From NCBI GenBank assembly GCA_030407315.1, contig JALQPE010000012.1, positions 293,416 through 357,415 of the forward strand: a DNA stretch of 64,000 nucleotides, read 5' to 3'. The translations under genes were made by a program, and so were the position numbers. Below the pieces are notes generated by a model. That model saw only the letters and a list, made by a program, of their open reading frames with translations, searched no databases and had not been told where the DNA came from. The DNA is from Asparagopsis taxiformis (lineage: Eukaryota; Rhodophyta; Florideophyceae; Bonnemaisoniales; Bonnemaisoniaceae). This document shows, in pieces, positions 31,444 through 41,290 of this stretch (positions are counted from its first letter, which is position 1; every line of letters starts with the position of its first letter).

Positions 31444-33729
31444 CTAGTAGCGACGCGAACGCTTACCGGCAGGGTCATACGGACTAGGGCCTTCGCCGCG
31501 GCTATCGTGGCTGCGGCTGCGACTGGGCTGAACGAAGCCCGGCGCGTACGGATCGACAGTCTGCGTGACCACGGGAGCTCGCTCGCGACGCGACGCGGGA
31601 TCCCCAGCGTATGGATCCGCAGTCCCGTGACTGCGCGAATCCGAAGGGCGCGCCGAAGCGGGGTCGCGTGGCAGGTACGCCGCCGCGTGGCCATACCCAA
31701 CGGGGTTTCCGTAGCCGCCGCCACTCGCGTATCCGTAGGGATCGTTACGACCACCAACGGACTGTGCGTAACCACGAGTCGCCGCGGCGAGACGTTCCGA
31801 AATCGCGCGTTCCGTTGCCAAGCGGGCAGTCAGGTCCAACGTCTGGGCTCTGAAATCTTCGGCTGAGCGAGCCACAGACGTAATAAGGGAACGAATCACC
31901 CAACCGTCCGCACGAGGCGGAGCGGCCATCGACGTACCGAGAAGCCGACGGGCATCCTCATCGGAGATGCGGTCGTCCAAACTCACGAAGCGAGGCATAC
32001 GTTCGGCCAACGTGGCCGCTTCCGAACGACCGACACGGGCAAAATCGCCCCCTTCCGTAGCCTCGCGTGGCACGATCTCACGAGGATCCGGCGCACGCAT
32101 CGCTTCGTCCTGATGGCCACGACGGCCAGAACGTGACCCGCGAGGTCGATTGCCGCCACCGACGCCGCTGAAGTAGCCAGAACGATTGCCACGACGGCGT
32201 TCGGCTCAGGAAGCGTCCCGCGGTACGTACGCGCCGTCGCTGCGTACCTGGACGAATTCTTGGTTGTCCCCGGTCGCGTAATCCGGGCGCACAACGCGAT
32301 ACTCCGGCCCCAACGCGAGGGCGCCGCGAGTCTCCGCCACCACGCCGGTGACGGAGACGAACATGTCGGAACCTTCAACGGGCATTGCACGAAGCAATTC
32401 GTAATCTGCCAGGTAGTCCAGCGTGGACTCCGGCGGTAGGCACGCGCGCCCAAACACACACTGCTCCACGTAAAGCGAGCAAGCGAACATCGCTGCGTGT
32501 TCGACGTCCACCGCCGTGAGGAAACGTTCCTTCACCGCCGCAGGCGCGTCCTGCATGGCTCCGGTGAAATAGTGTACCACGCGAGGTAATAACGTAGATG
32601 ACCCGCGGGGATACGGATACGCGCCCACCACGTCTGACAGCGTCGGGAAGTAATTCCCACCCGGAATACCTAGCGAGGTGGACGCGTGCGACACACGAAA
32701 GTTGTCCGCGTCGGCGTAACGGAGCGCGAAGTAGTCGTCGTACGATACGACCCGGTTGGCTATCACGCTCAACGATAGCGCGGTCTTCCACTCGGCACGC
32801 TGCCGCTCCGTCAATGTCCGCGGACACACGTACACGGACGCCAACGCAGTGAACGGCGGTTCCTCGGGCGTCCCCTTCCACAAGTACGCGTCCATAATGT
32901 CTACGTAGACCGCATCGTCAGCGTCGCGCAACCACGAACGGTCGCAACGAATCGACGCCGGGATCTGGTAACGAACCGATCCCGCAGGCCCGTTGGCGAA
33001 ACGACGCCCGGTACGACGCCCCCACGAATCTTCGGCAACGCGCATGTATTCGAGGACTGCGTGTGCGTCCAAACGATCTTTGGCCAACGTGGCCACGTCC
33101 TCGTCCGACACGGCCACCCGAGGTAGCACCGCCCACGCGTGGGATAGGGAACTCGCGTCGAGTGCGACTCCGTTACGGTCGGAGGTTCCGACGGTTCCCG
33201 CGGGGACGTCCAACCCCGATGAGTCCCGACGGGGAGACTGGGGCGAACCCTCACGACGAGGTTCTCCGGCGCGCGACGCTGCCTCGGCACGACGTAAACG
33301 TGCGGCCGCGGCCATCGCAGCCACTTCGCGACCAGAGGGCACGACCTCCGGCACTATCGGTGACTCCGGACTGGAGACAGACGCCGCGGCGTCGCCATCA
33401 GCAGGGGCAACGGCTCCTGCAGCCTCGACAGGCGGAACGGGAGCCGTCGGGCGCGACGATGAGGCAACGGCCTGTGGAGCAACGGCTTGAACCGCCCCAA
33501 CGGACGGGGCGGGCGCGACAGACGCTTCCGTCGCTGGCGGCACACCGACCCTGGCGAGGGAGGGAGCTCCCTGCGAAGGGTTCCTCGCTCCACCTCCAGC
33601 AGAGCCGGCGGGCCGCGGAGTTTTAGCATCGGTGCTACGAGTAGTAACCATCGTGGTTACGCTGTACGCAATGTTCACGACGAGTGCAACGAGCACGAAG
33701 ACGAGATCCACGCGGGCGAGACGGAACAA
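31444..33729 (-). pseudogene. Antisense gene of element C, about 760 codons with one stop
   Basis: Two frames, 33729-32206 and the one ending at 31444, are in phase and separated by a single TGA at 32208-32206; the sequence between them is open. The N-terminus is Ala/Pro/Ser/Thr-rich. The middle is compact and includes RVVHYFTGAMQDAP...AVDVEHAAMFACSLYVEQ. The antisense protein of element A has CVFHYAPSV...VPVETRSYFWAVALSEWVV at the matching place, which suggests distant homology. The C-terminus is Tyr/Gly/Arg-rich and ends in KRSRRY. Function unknown. The stop could be decay or readthrough. Confidence 0.7.
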
Positions 33730-34236
33730 GAGAACTTAAAGGACGGAAGCAGCCAGGAGTACCCAGCGGGGGAAAGAGGGGATGAAGAAAGGAAAGGCAA
33801 CGGCCTGGATGACGATGGTGAGAGGAAGGTTAAGCGACGAACGCTATCACGTTAAGCCGCGGCTTAAATAACCCTCGGACGACCGTTGTCGTAATGCCCG
33901 CTGGCAGATTCACGAAATGGCCGCGGCCTGCGTACGTATCACGCTGAATGGAAACACACCCGCGTGGTGGAATTGGACACTGCATTCGATTGCAGGAAAC
34001 GCCTAAGCGAGGCATTGACGAACGATGCCAACGGGCGGGCCTCGATGATGACAAAAGAGCCGGAGCGCACGCGCGCGCTCCGGCGCCGTGGCCAACCGAT
34101 CAGCCAACCGGGCCGCGTACGTTTAAGCGAGATTTTTCGGGACAACTGCCACGTCCGCAGTTGTACCCAAAAAGGCGCCAAGGCCCCGTGTCTCAGACGC
34201 GTCCTGACGGGCCTCGCGTGGCCGGGACGTCCACGT

Positions 34237-34250
34237 GTGGGGGTGGGGCT
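34237..34250 (+). promoter_or_regulatory. Polypurine tract, element C
   Basis: GTGGGGGTGGGGCT directly before the LTR start at 34252, the usual site for plus-strand DNA priming. Confidence 0.65.
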
Positions 34251-34251
34251 G

Positions 34252-34917
34252 TGTAGTATACGTGGCAATTCCGAAATTGCAAATATTTACGATTTCCGCG
34301 GAATTCAAATTTCGGCGGACCCGAGCGATAACAGCAATGCACGAACATTGCTGGCGCATGCGCGCGCGCAACCGGCACACGTGTGCAACGAACGTACTGG
34401 CAACGGCCAACGGACCAACGGTTCCCTACGTACGACCCACAAGGTCCTTTCCCATTCGGGGACGTTACGAGCAGTGTTTACACTGTAAAGCGATTCCATC
34501 GTGGCTAAATAGGTATTGGCATCGTGCCGGGAGGGAAAGGGGACAATTATCGATCGGGCAACGTGCTCTAGTCTACGACTGACTTCTACGTTACGTTTTA
34601 CGTTTTCGCCTAACGAGGCTTCGTCTCCGTCGAGCTGCGCACTCCCTACCCATCGCCACACGTGAGGCTGATCGCGTGTAGTGCCTACGGGCTTGGTTGA
34701 GAGCGCCTCCGGTGACGTACCACCTCGTTCGTTAACGTAATCCTCGCGTGGATCGATCGTCGTGACGCTCGTGTCTACTCGCTAACCTATTCTCTACCTT
34801 CTACCTTTCTACCTATACAGTCAAACACCAGCGGGTGGCACTGTTCGTTTCGTTTTGTAAGGACAGCGTGTCCACTAGCTCGTACCAGCTACTTCGTCAA
34901 CGAACTATCGTTCCACA
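34252..34917 (+). repeat. 3' LTR of element C, 666 bp
   Basis: Starts TGTAGTATACGTGGC after the purine tract and ends AACTATCGTTCCACA, where Copia coding sequence begins. The first 170 bp recur in reverse complement at 63305-63472, ending in the same TG boundary, which confirms the edge. Confidence 0.88.
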
Positions 34918-35721
34918 GAAGAGAACGTCGTGGTGTTTAGTGATTTGGCTGACTGACAGGAGGTTGTGTTCTAGCTCTGGAACGACAACTGCAGTATGTG
35001 GGGGAGGCTTATTGTTGTGAACGGCGGGTATTGTGACAAGGTCTCGGTGAGTGATAGCTTCTGGTCTTCCATCGGCGATGATAGTGGATGAGTGAGTTAC
35101 GGACATTCCTGGTGGGGCGTGCTTGAGGTGTGTGGGGTTAGCGGCAGAATCCAGGAGGTTGGTTTTGTCGGATTGTTGACTTACATCGTCATCGGAATGC
35201 ACGGGTGTATCGGATGGTAAGGCAAGTGTGGTGGGTGTGTCATGAGAAATGATGGATAGATTTTCAATTGCGTTTTTGGCGGAGGGATGGCGCGAGGTGG
35301 TGCTGGAACGAGAGGGTTGTGTGTGACGTTGGCGCATTTTATACGCAGATGTGGTGTGTATGTGAGTGCAGTGAAATGTGCACCAAGGACCAAAATATCC
35401 GGGTGGTGACGGGATGTGGGTCGTAGGGTGGAACCTATGGGGGAGGTTGATGCGGTATGGACGGGAGCCGGGGGAGTGGGAAATTTTGTGGAATGTGCGT
35501 CTGTTAAAACGAGCGCGCTGATTGGTAGCTGATCTTGGAAGACCAAAATGGGCGGGGAGAGTAGATCGTTTGGTGATATCATCATGACGTACCATCATAG
35601 CATCAACTTGGTCGAATGAAAGGGGGTGGCCTGGATGGATGTCCTGGTGGGAAGAGATTGTGTGTAGAAGGTTGGTCCACTCTGGGTGTGGTGCAAAGCC
35701 ATGTGGTGGACCGCCTTTCAT
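34918..35721 (-). pseudogene. Copia gag end and protease fragment
   Basis: On the minus strand the frame shows a degenerate Cys/His cluster (WCTFHCTHIHTT) and then a Copia-type protease: LLDSAANPTHLKHAPPGMSV and ELEHNLLSVSQITKHHDVLF. The DSA triplet replaces the usual DSG. The gene is cut at 34917/34918 by the element C LTR and begins at a 1.2-kb insertion, so integrase and RT of this copy are gone. Confidence 0.82.
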
Positions 35722-35725
35722 GGTG

Positions 35726-36934
35726 AAACATCAATAATTTGTAATATATTTTTTGGAACTTTGATTCCCATTGTATTTTGGATACTTTGCCTATCCGCAG
35801 TGAATCACTGAACGCAGTACACTTGGACTCTGTGGTACACTGAAGTTTTACACCAGCACTAGCAGTTGTACACTACACTAACAGAGCGTTTACCACGCCG
35901 GCCACCCCGGCCACTTAGGGTTTTTCCGACCGCCCTACTGTACCAGAATTTAGCCTATCCACTGACAACCGTAGAAGTTCACTTAGGGCTAGCCACCGTG
36001 CTGTAACATAGTATTTATTTTACGGCGGATCGCCCAGTTCTTCGATTGTAAAGTCACCGGAAGTTCGGTTGTCATCTTTGCTCCCAAGGTGCGTTTCACC
36101 GTCTCATCCACAGCCTGCTTCTCCCTTGGCTATAGTTCTTGGCACCCTTCCGGTACCCGTTCGTCGCTGATCCAGCGTTTGCCCTTGGCACTCCACCCGC
36201 TGTATCAGCATTATCCCTTTCCACGCGCGACCTGTGGCGCGCGTGCCCCTCTATCAGGAGTCTTCGGCCTCTTGGTGTACCACCGGACCTGATCGTGTCT
36301 CTTCGCTCCCATCCTGCGGATCGCAGTAGCTTCTTGCTTACTCCGCCTGTGGATGTAGTGCGTGGCACTAGTCAGGCCTTACTCTTGCCGCTGTACCAGC
36401 GTCTCCGGCATCACCGTCTCGCTGTATCAGCTTCCCCTCTGCCCTTTCAGGGTCTCTTCCCTGCACGTGCCACCAGTGGTGCACGTGCCCACTCATCCTT
36501 TTCCCCCTACCAGGTACCCTCGCCTGCTTGGTGGACCACCATTCACGCTGTATCAGCTCCCCTTCTTCTCCTTCTCGACTGTTGGTCACTCCCCTCACAC
36601 ACTAAGTGTCCGTTGACATCCGGTGTATCACCGTCGCACACTACCGCTTCAATGTACCACTGATCCAGTGTTTGCGCCATCCCTTCTACCCCTTTAGGGT
36701 TGGCCTGGCAAGCCAACCTCTCACCTGCATAGCAGTATCACTTGAACCAAGACTCTCGACGTATCGTCTGTGTCGCCTTACAACCCACAGTCAAGCAGGC
36801 GATCCGCCTTAGCTCTACCACCGCTACCCTGAGTCTGACTATCGAGATAGGAGGGCTCGAAAACCTCGCGGTGCTTAGCCGAATCGGCTCACTACCCTAA
36901 GTCGAATCGACAGCTCGGGCATTGCACTACACTG
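35726..36934 (-). mobile_element. 1.2-kb TG...CA insertion in Copia gag (solo-LTR-like)
   Basis: On the minus strand the insert starts TGTAGTGCAATGCCCG and ends TTGATGTTTCA; its first bases create the TAG that stops the gag frame. Size and termini fit a solo LTR. The flanks (CCCAG and CCATG) are only partly alike, so the target duplication is unclear. It has no coding frame of note but many CTGTAYCA boxes (near 35936, 36199, 36391, 36420, 36549). Confidence 0.55.
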
Positions 36935-37583
36935 GGTGAGACCCGAGGCCTTCAATGATGAAGCGAAGCGTGGTGTGCTCGTCTTCAATCTCTGGATAGC
37001 GAGATTTTATCATACGGGTTCGGACGTCTTGATGTTTGTTGACGTATTCAGTCACAGTGTAGGACGGATCCCAAGTTGTGTTCCGAGCCAGCCTGCGGAG
37101 GTGTTCCTGAGTATCTTGTGGGTCTGGTGTAGTTTCTTTGTGTTTGAACTTAGCATAGAGGAGGTGCATAGGGCCTTTAAGCTCAGTCTCTGCGAAAGTT
37201 TTGAGAATTTCAGGGGAGAGTGTAGTGATCACAAGGATTTGTGCTTGTGTATGATGTGTGAGGTGAGTTTCGAAGGACGGATGTTGGTCAGTGACAGGGA
37301 TGGGGTTGAATAGGTAGTAGAGTACGTTCTGTGTGCGGGCAAAGTGTTCGACACTAATGCTCCATGGGATGTAATTGGTGGATGTGAGTGTTGGAATTTC
37401 GAGTCGGTGTTGGATCGCCAGTGGAGGTGTGGATTGATGTTCTGTGGAGTGGGGATGATCTGTTATTTCGGGAGGGGTGTAATATGGCTTGTGCGTTTCC
37501 GGGATTGGCTGGTCAAGTGGTGTGGGCGGGATTGGTCTTCGCCAGAGTGTTGTAGCGGGATGGATCGTCGCTCTGCGCTGCAA
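36927..37583 (-). pseudogene. gag: Copia gag, N-terminal part
   Basis: A 218-codon frame with LTSTNYIPWSISVEHFARTQ, typical of the start of Copia Gag (UBN2-type), and LRRLARNTTWDPSYTVTEYV plus FIIEGLGSHP near the end, as in the usual Copia capsid. Interrupted at 36934 by the 1.2-kb insertion. The start lies about 50 bp after a tRNA-like primer site. Confidence 0.82.
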
Positions 37584-37630
37584 GGGCGGGAAAGTGATCG
37601 CCGGATTGGGCAGTCGGTTGGGTAACTTGA

Positions 37631-37662
37631 GGCGTAGTGGTTAGCTCACTGGGCGCATAACC
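37631..37662 (-). promoter_or_regulatory. Probable primer-binding site matching a half tRNA-Met
   Basis: The plus strand reads GGCGTAGTGGTTAGCTCACT then GGGCGCATAACC, like the D arm to anticodon loop (CAU) of a tRNA-Met. It lies directly between the LTR edge (37663) and Copia gag, so the RNA would pair with the 5' half of a tRNA, as known for Drosophila copia. The sequence cannot fold as a complete tRNA. Confidence 0.6.
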
Positions 37663-38045
37663 TGTTGAAGATCAGTTCGATTGTGCTCTGTTTATTGGCT
37701 TGTGTCCGCTGGCAGCGAGTATTTATACGGTGAGGAGGATACTGTAAGAAGGTGTAAGTAGAGTTATTGGTCATCGTGAGCAGCAATGTGTATGCTTCAC
37801 GGAAAGTGGAGTTATTCGTCAGGGAACATTCGAGTGATAGACTGCCTGTATAGGGGCTGGTAGGTTTTTGGGGAGCCGGTGATACTGGAGAACACCGAGT
37901 CAGTGTTACTCAGCTCGAACCAGCTGTGGTGGGACAAGTGGACAGATTTTGTGAAAAGAACTGTTGTTCCTTGATCGTTTTACTGTGAAGATGGACGGAC
38001 GACGGAGATTAAGTACTAGTGATGTCCTGTAATTACAATGCTGTA
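37663..38045 (-). repeat. Copia LTR shared by two Copia copies
   Basis: It lies between the RNase H end of one Copia copy (38109) and the primer site and gag of another (37662, 37583). The right-hand TG edge in sense direction is not certain; TGTAATTACAGG near 38040 is a candidate. One LTR between two coding regions in head-to-tail order is the usual result of LTR-LTR recombination. Confidence 0.6.
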
Positions 38046-38108
38046 AAGTAAGTTATTTGTTAATGAGTCTTGAAGTGGACGCGGTGCGTATAGGAAGTAA
38101 GTTATTTG

Positions 38109-39913
38109 TCAGTCGCCGCGCGCCGTGGGCGTGGAAAGACGAAGGAGAGGATATTTGTGTTTGAACTGGGCAGGTTTGAGGGCTTTCGTGAGGATGTCGG
38201 TCGGATTTTCGGACGACGGGATATGTGTGGGTGCGATGAGCCCGTTGTGTACTTGTTCTCGAAGCCAATGGAATTTAACGTCGATATGTCGGGCCTGAGG
38301 GGTGGGGTAGGTGGCTTTAGCAGTAGTAATTGCGGCTGCATTGTCGATGAACCGTTGAATGGGAGTATCCGCAGGGTGTTGAATTTCGCGGAATAAGCTG
38401 GCAATAATATGAATCTGTTGAGCTGTGTAGAATGCGGCAATATATTCCGCGGCGTGTGTAGAAGGGGAAACCGTGCGTTGGCGTTTAGATTGCCAGGAAA
38501 CAGGGGCGTTGTTGAATAGGATGAGGCTGCCGGTTGTGGAGCGGCGGGTGGTATGGCAGCTAGCGTGATCAGCGTCTGAATAAGCTGTGAGATGAGAGGT
38601 GAGGGTGCGCTTGTAAGTAATACCGAGAGTAATGGTGCTACGAAGGTAGCGGAGGACACGGAGTGCGGCAAGCCAGTGATGGGTTGTGGGGCATTGGGAG
38701 TATCGTCCGAGGTAGCCAACGATGAATGCGATGTCAGGCCTTGTGCAGTCAGCAAGATATCGCAATGAACCTATAAGTCCAGTATGTAGGACCAGCCGGG
38801 GTGGCGATCGCTAAGGGAGTTCTAGAATTGCAGCCGTGTCAGGGCGAGGTGAACCGTAACGCGCTGGTTGAACTTGCGTTCGCGCGTCGCTCGATCGCGC
38901 TGGCGAACGGGTGGTACAACGGCGGAACGCGTAGGGAACGATCGCAACACGGGATTCGCGGGCCGGCGCAAGCCGTGATCTCAGGGCGAGATCACCGAGT
39001 AAACTCGAGCACAACGCGATCCACACAGGGGTCGTAAATCCCTGGCCTAGTGGCGTGCGACGCAACGCGCGCTATCGCGGTGCGACGCAGTTCGACGATC
39101 GGTTTATGCGCAGCGCGCACGCGAACGTCGGCGATCGTGAGCAACCCGCACGCAACGTTTCAACGCAATCGGTCCTCGCGATTCGCTAAACGCTTAGCTC
39201 GTAGCTGCGAAGATGCTGGCTGTTTATTGGTAAGGTGCGAAGCGGAAGGACCATTAATAGCTAACTACTAAGGACAGGTTGTCCTTGCGCGGCCGGCCGG
39301 CGGCCGCTCGCTCGCACGCAAAAAGGGAAATATTTGGAAAAAGACTTTCGTCATAAAAAACCAAAAAGGGAAATTAAGAGAAATTCGCAAAAGGCGCTAC
39401 ACGTGGCGCCAAGCTCGCAGGTTCGTTCGCGCGCACGCGTTCGCGCAAGCGCGCCGTGACACGTAACCGGATCGCTACGCGTACGCTCGCTTACTAACTA
39501 ACTAAACGCGGATGCACGCGGACTCAACGCGACACATCGCTCTGACCCGCGCGCGCACTTGCAACATAAATTGCATCACACAGTATAGTCGTATTTGGTC
39601 TTGTCGAGGGGTTGGGAATGTTGGTTACCTGACGCAAGAAGTTCCGATGCAATGGGGGAGGGGCTTGGTTTGGCATCGCAATGGCGATATTTCTCAAGAA
39701 TGGACTGTATGTAACGTGGTTGAGATATGGAGATGCCGTCTTCAATGTGTGTGACTTTCCAGCCGAGGATAGTGGAGACTTGACCGAGGTCTTTGACAAC
39801 ATACTTTTCGGACAGTAGGGTTTTGATGGATTCAGTAAGTGCCATGGAGTTTGATATAACAAGAAAATCGTCTACAGTAATGATTAGTAGAACGAAGTGA
39901 GTAGAGTGCGAAG
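38109..39913 (-). pseudogene. pol: Copia RT-RNase H, split by a solo LTR
   Basis: From 39913 down, the frame 39913-39586 holds the second half of Copia RT, with the active site IITVDDFLVIS (TVDD where YVDD is usual) and SQPRYIQSILEKY. After the solo LTR (38785-39580) the frame resumes in phase with YLADCTRPDIAFIVGYLGRY and RNase H (YSDADHASCHTTRRSTTGS, HIPSSENPTDILTKAL), to the stop at 38109. With one 5-bp target duplication removed, the reading frame is continuous. The N-terminal RT and integrase are missing beyond 39913, where element A's LTR begins. Confidence 0.9.
38785..39580 (-). repeat. Solo LTR of Gypsy family A with 5-bp target duplication
   Basis: A 796-bp LTR flanked by CAGTA on both sides (38780-38784 and 39581-39585). 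No internal Gypsy sequence remains. It lies inside the Copia RT gene. Confidence 0.95.
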
Positions 39914-40713
39914 TGTGGTACAATTTATTCGGTCGACGCGCGCGCGCTCGTAACGACTGCGTCTGGCTGAGTCCGCATGCATCCGCGAATTAGTTAGTTA
40001 GTAAGCGAGCGTACGCGTAGCGATCCGATTACGTGTCACGGCGCGCCTGAGCGAGCGCGTGCGCGCGAACGAACCTGCGAGCTTGGCGCCACGTGTAGCG
40101 CCTTTTGCGAATTTCCCTTTATTTTCCCTTTTTGGGTTTTTTATGACGAAAGTCTTTTTCCCAAATATTTCCCTTTTTGCGTGCGAGCGAGCGGCCGCCG
40201 GCCGGCCGCGCAAGGACAACCTGTCCTAGGTAGTTAGCTACTAATGGTTGTTCTGCTTCGCACCTTACCAATAAACAGCCAGCATCTTCGCAGCTACGAG
40301 CTAAGCGTTTAGCGAATCGCGAGGACCGATTGCGTTGAAACGTTGCGTGCGGGTTGCTCACGATCGCCGACGTTCGCGTGCGCGCTGCGCATAAACCGAT
40401 CGTCGAACCGCGTCGCACCGCGATAGCGCGCGTTGCGTCGCACGCCACTAGGCCAGGGATTTACGACCCCTGTGTGGATCGCGTTGTGCTCGAGTTTACT
40501 CGGTGATCTCGCCCTGAGATCACGGCTTGCGCCGGCCCGCGAATCCCGTGTTGCGATCGTTCCCTACGCGTTCCGCCGTTGTACCACCCGTTCGCCAGCG
40601 CGATCGAGCGACGCGCGAACGCAAGTTCAACCAGCGCGTTACGGTTCACCTCGCCCTGACACGGCTGCAATTCTAGAACTCCCTTAGCGATCGCCACCCC
40701 GGCTGGTCCTACA
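39914..40713 (+). repeat. 5' LTR of element A, 800 bp
   Basis: Starts TGTGGTACAATTTATTCGG and ends GGCTGGTCCTACA. Contains AATAAA at 40270-40275 on the sense strand, a candidate poly(A) signal, and a GGCCGGCCG-rich block near 40200. At several sites it agrees with the solo LTR rather than with its own 3' LTR. Confidence 0.93.
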
Positions 40714-41290
40714 ACTGGTCTCTCGACCTAGAATTGCGCGAACCGACGTGCGAACTCAGCGAAGCACAGAAACTCCGCTTGGGGAAAACACGGGACGCCA
40801 AGCCTATCGCTTACTCTAATTCTTCTTTTATCCGTTCGTCGTGCGCGACAGCGAGGGCGATTGACGCGTGCGCGCGTATCGCTATCCCGGAAGCGGTGCT
40901 ATAGCCTCTCTGGTTTGTATAACTACCCTACCCCTACTACGACGATTCGCCGCGCGGAACGACGCGATCGAAGACGCAGCGCGTGTGCGCGCTAGTTCGC
41001 AACCCTAACGCGGGTTCGGCGGTGCCGAAAATATTGGGTTCGCGGACGATCGAGACCCGTCTTTGCGCGTTCCGAGCGAGGAAGAAGCCCTCCTGCGAGC
41101 GAACTCGTCCCCCTCACCCTTACTACGCGCGCCCGATACGCAGACAATTTTCGGGAAGCGCTTCCCTTTTTACTTGCCAATTTTTCGACGCGCCGACGCG
41201 AGATTTTGACGCGCGCCGAATTCCCCTTTCTCCTTCCCCATCATCCCTTTTTCCCTTTTCCCTAGGCGACGATCGAACGCAACCGCGCCG
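40714..41290 (+). other. Leader of element A with probable primer-binding site
   Basis: ACTGGTCTCTCGACC follows the LTR; TGG two bases after the LTR is typical for a tRNA 3'-end primer site, but the tRNA was not identified. The rest is untranslated leader with C/T-rich tracts before the gag ATG. Confidence 0.5.

Larger units (their letters stand above)
24964..34917 (+). mobile_element. Ty3/Gypsy element C, 5' truncated, with antisense gene
   Basis: From left to right: end of gag with a zinc knuckle, protease, RT, RNase H, integrase, a C-terminal domain, a gap, a convergent minus-strand gene, a polypurine tract and a 666-bp LTR. The 5' LTR and most of gag are missing: the element starts mid-gag exactly at the end of the 15.6-kb transposon. 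Codon and sequence divergence from elements A and B is large, so it is a separate family. Confidence 0.88.

Noticed and set aside
37621..37690. Complete tRNA-Met gene
   Set aside because: Only the 5' half resembles a tRNA; the T arm does not fold, and the position fits a primer-binding site.
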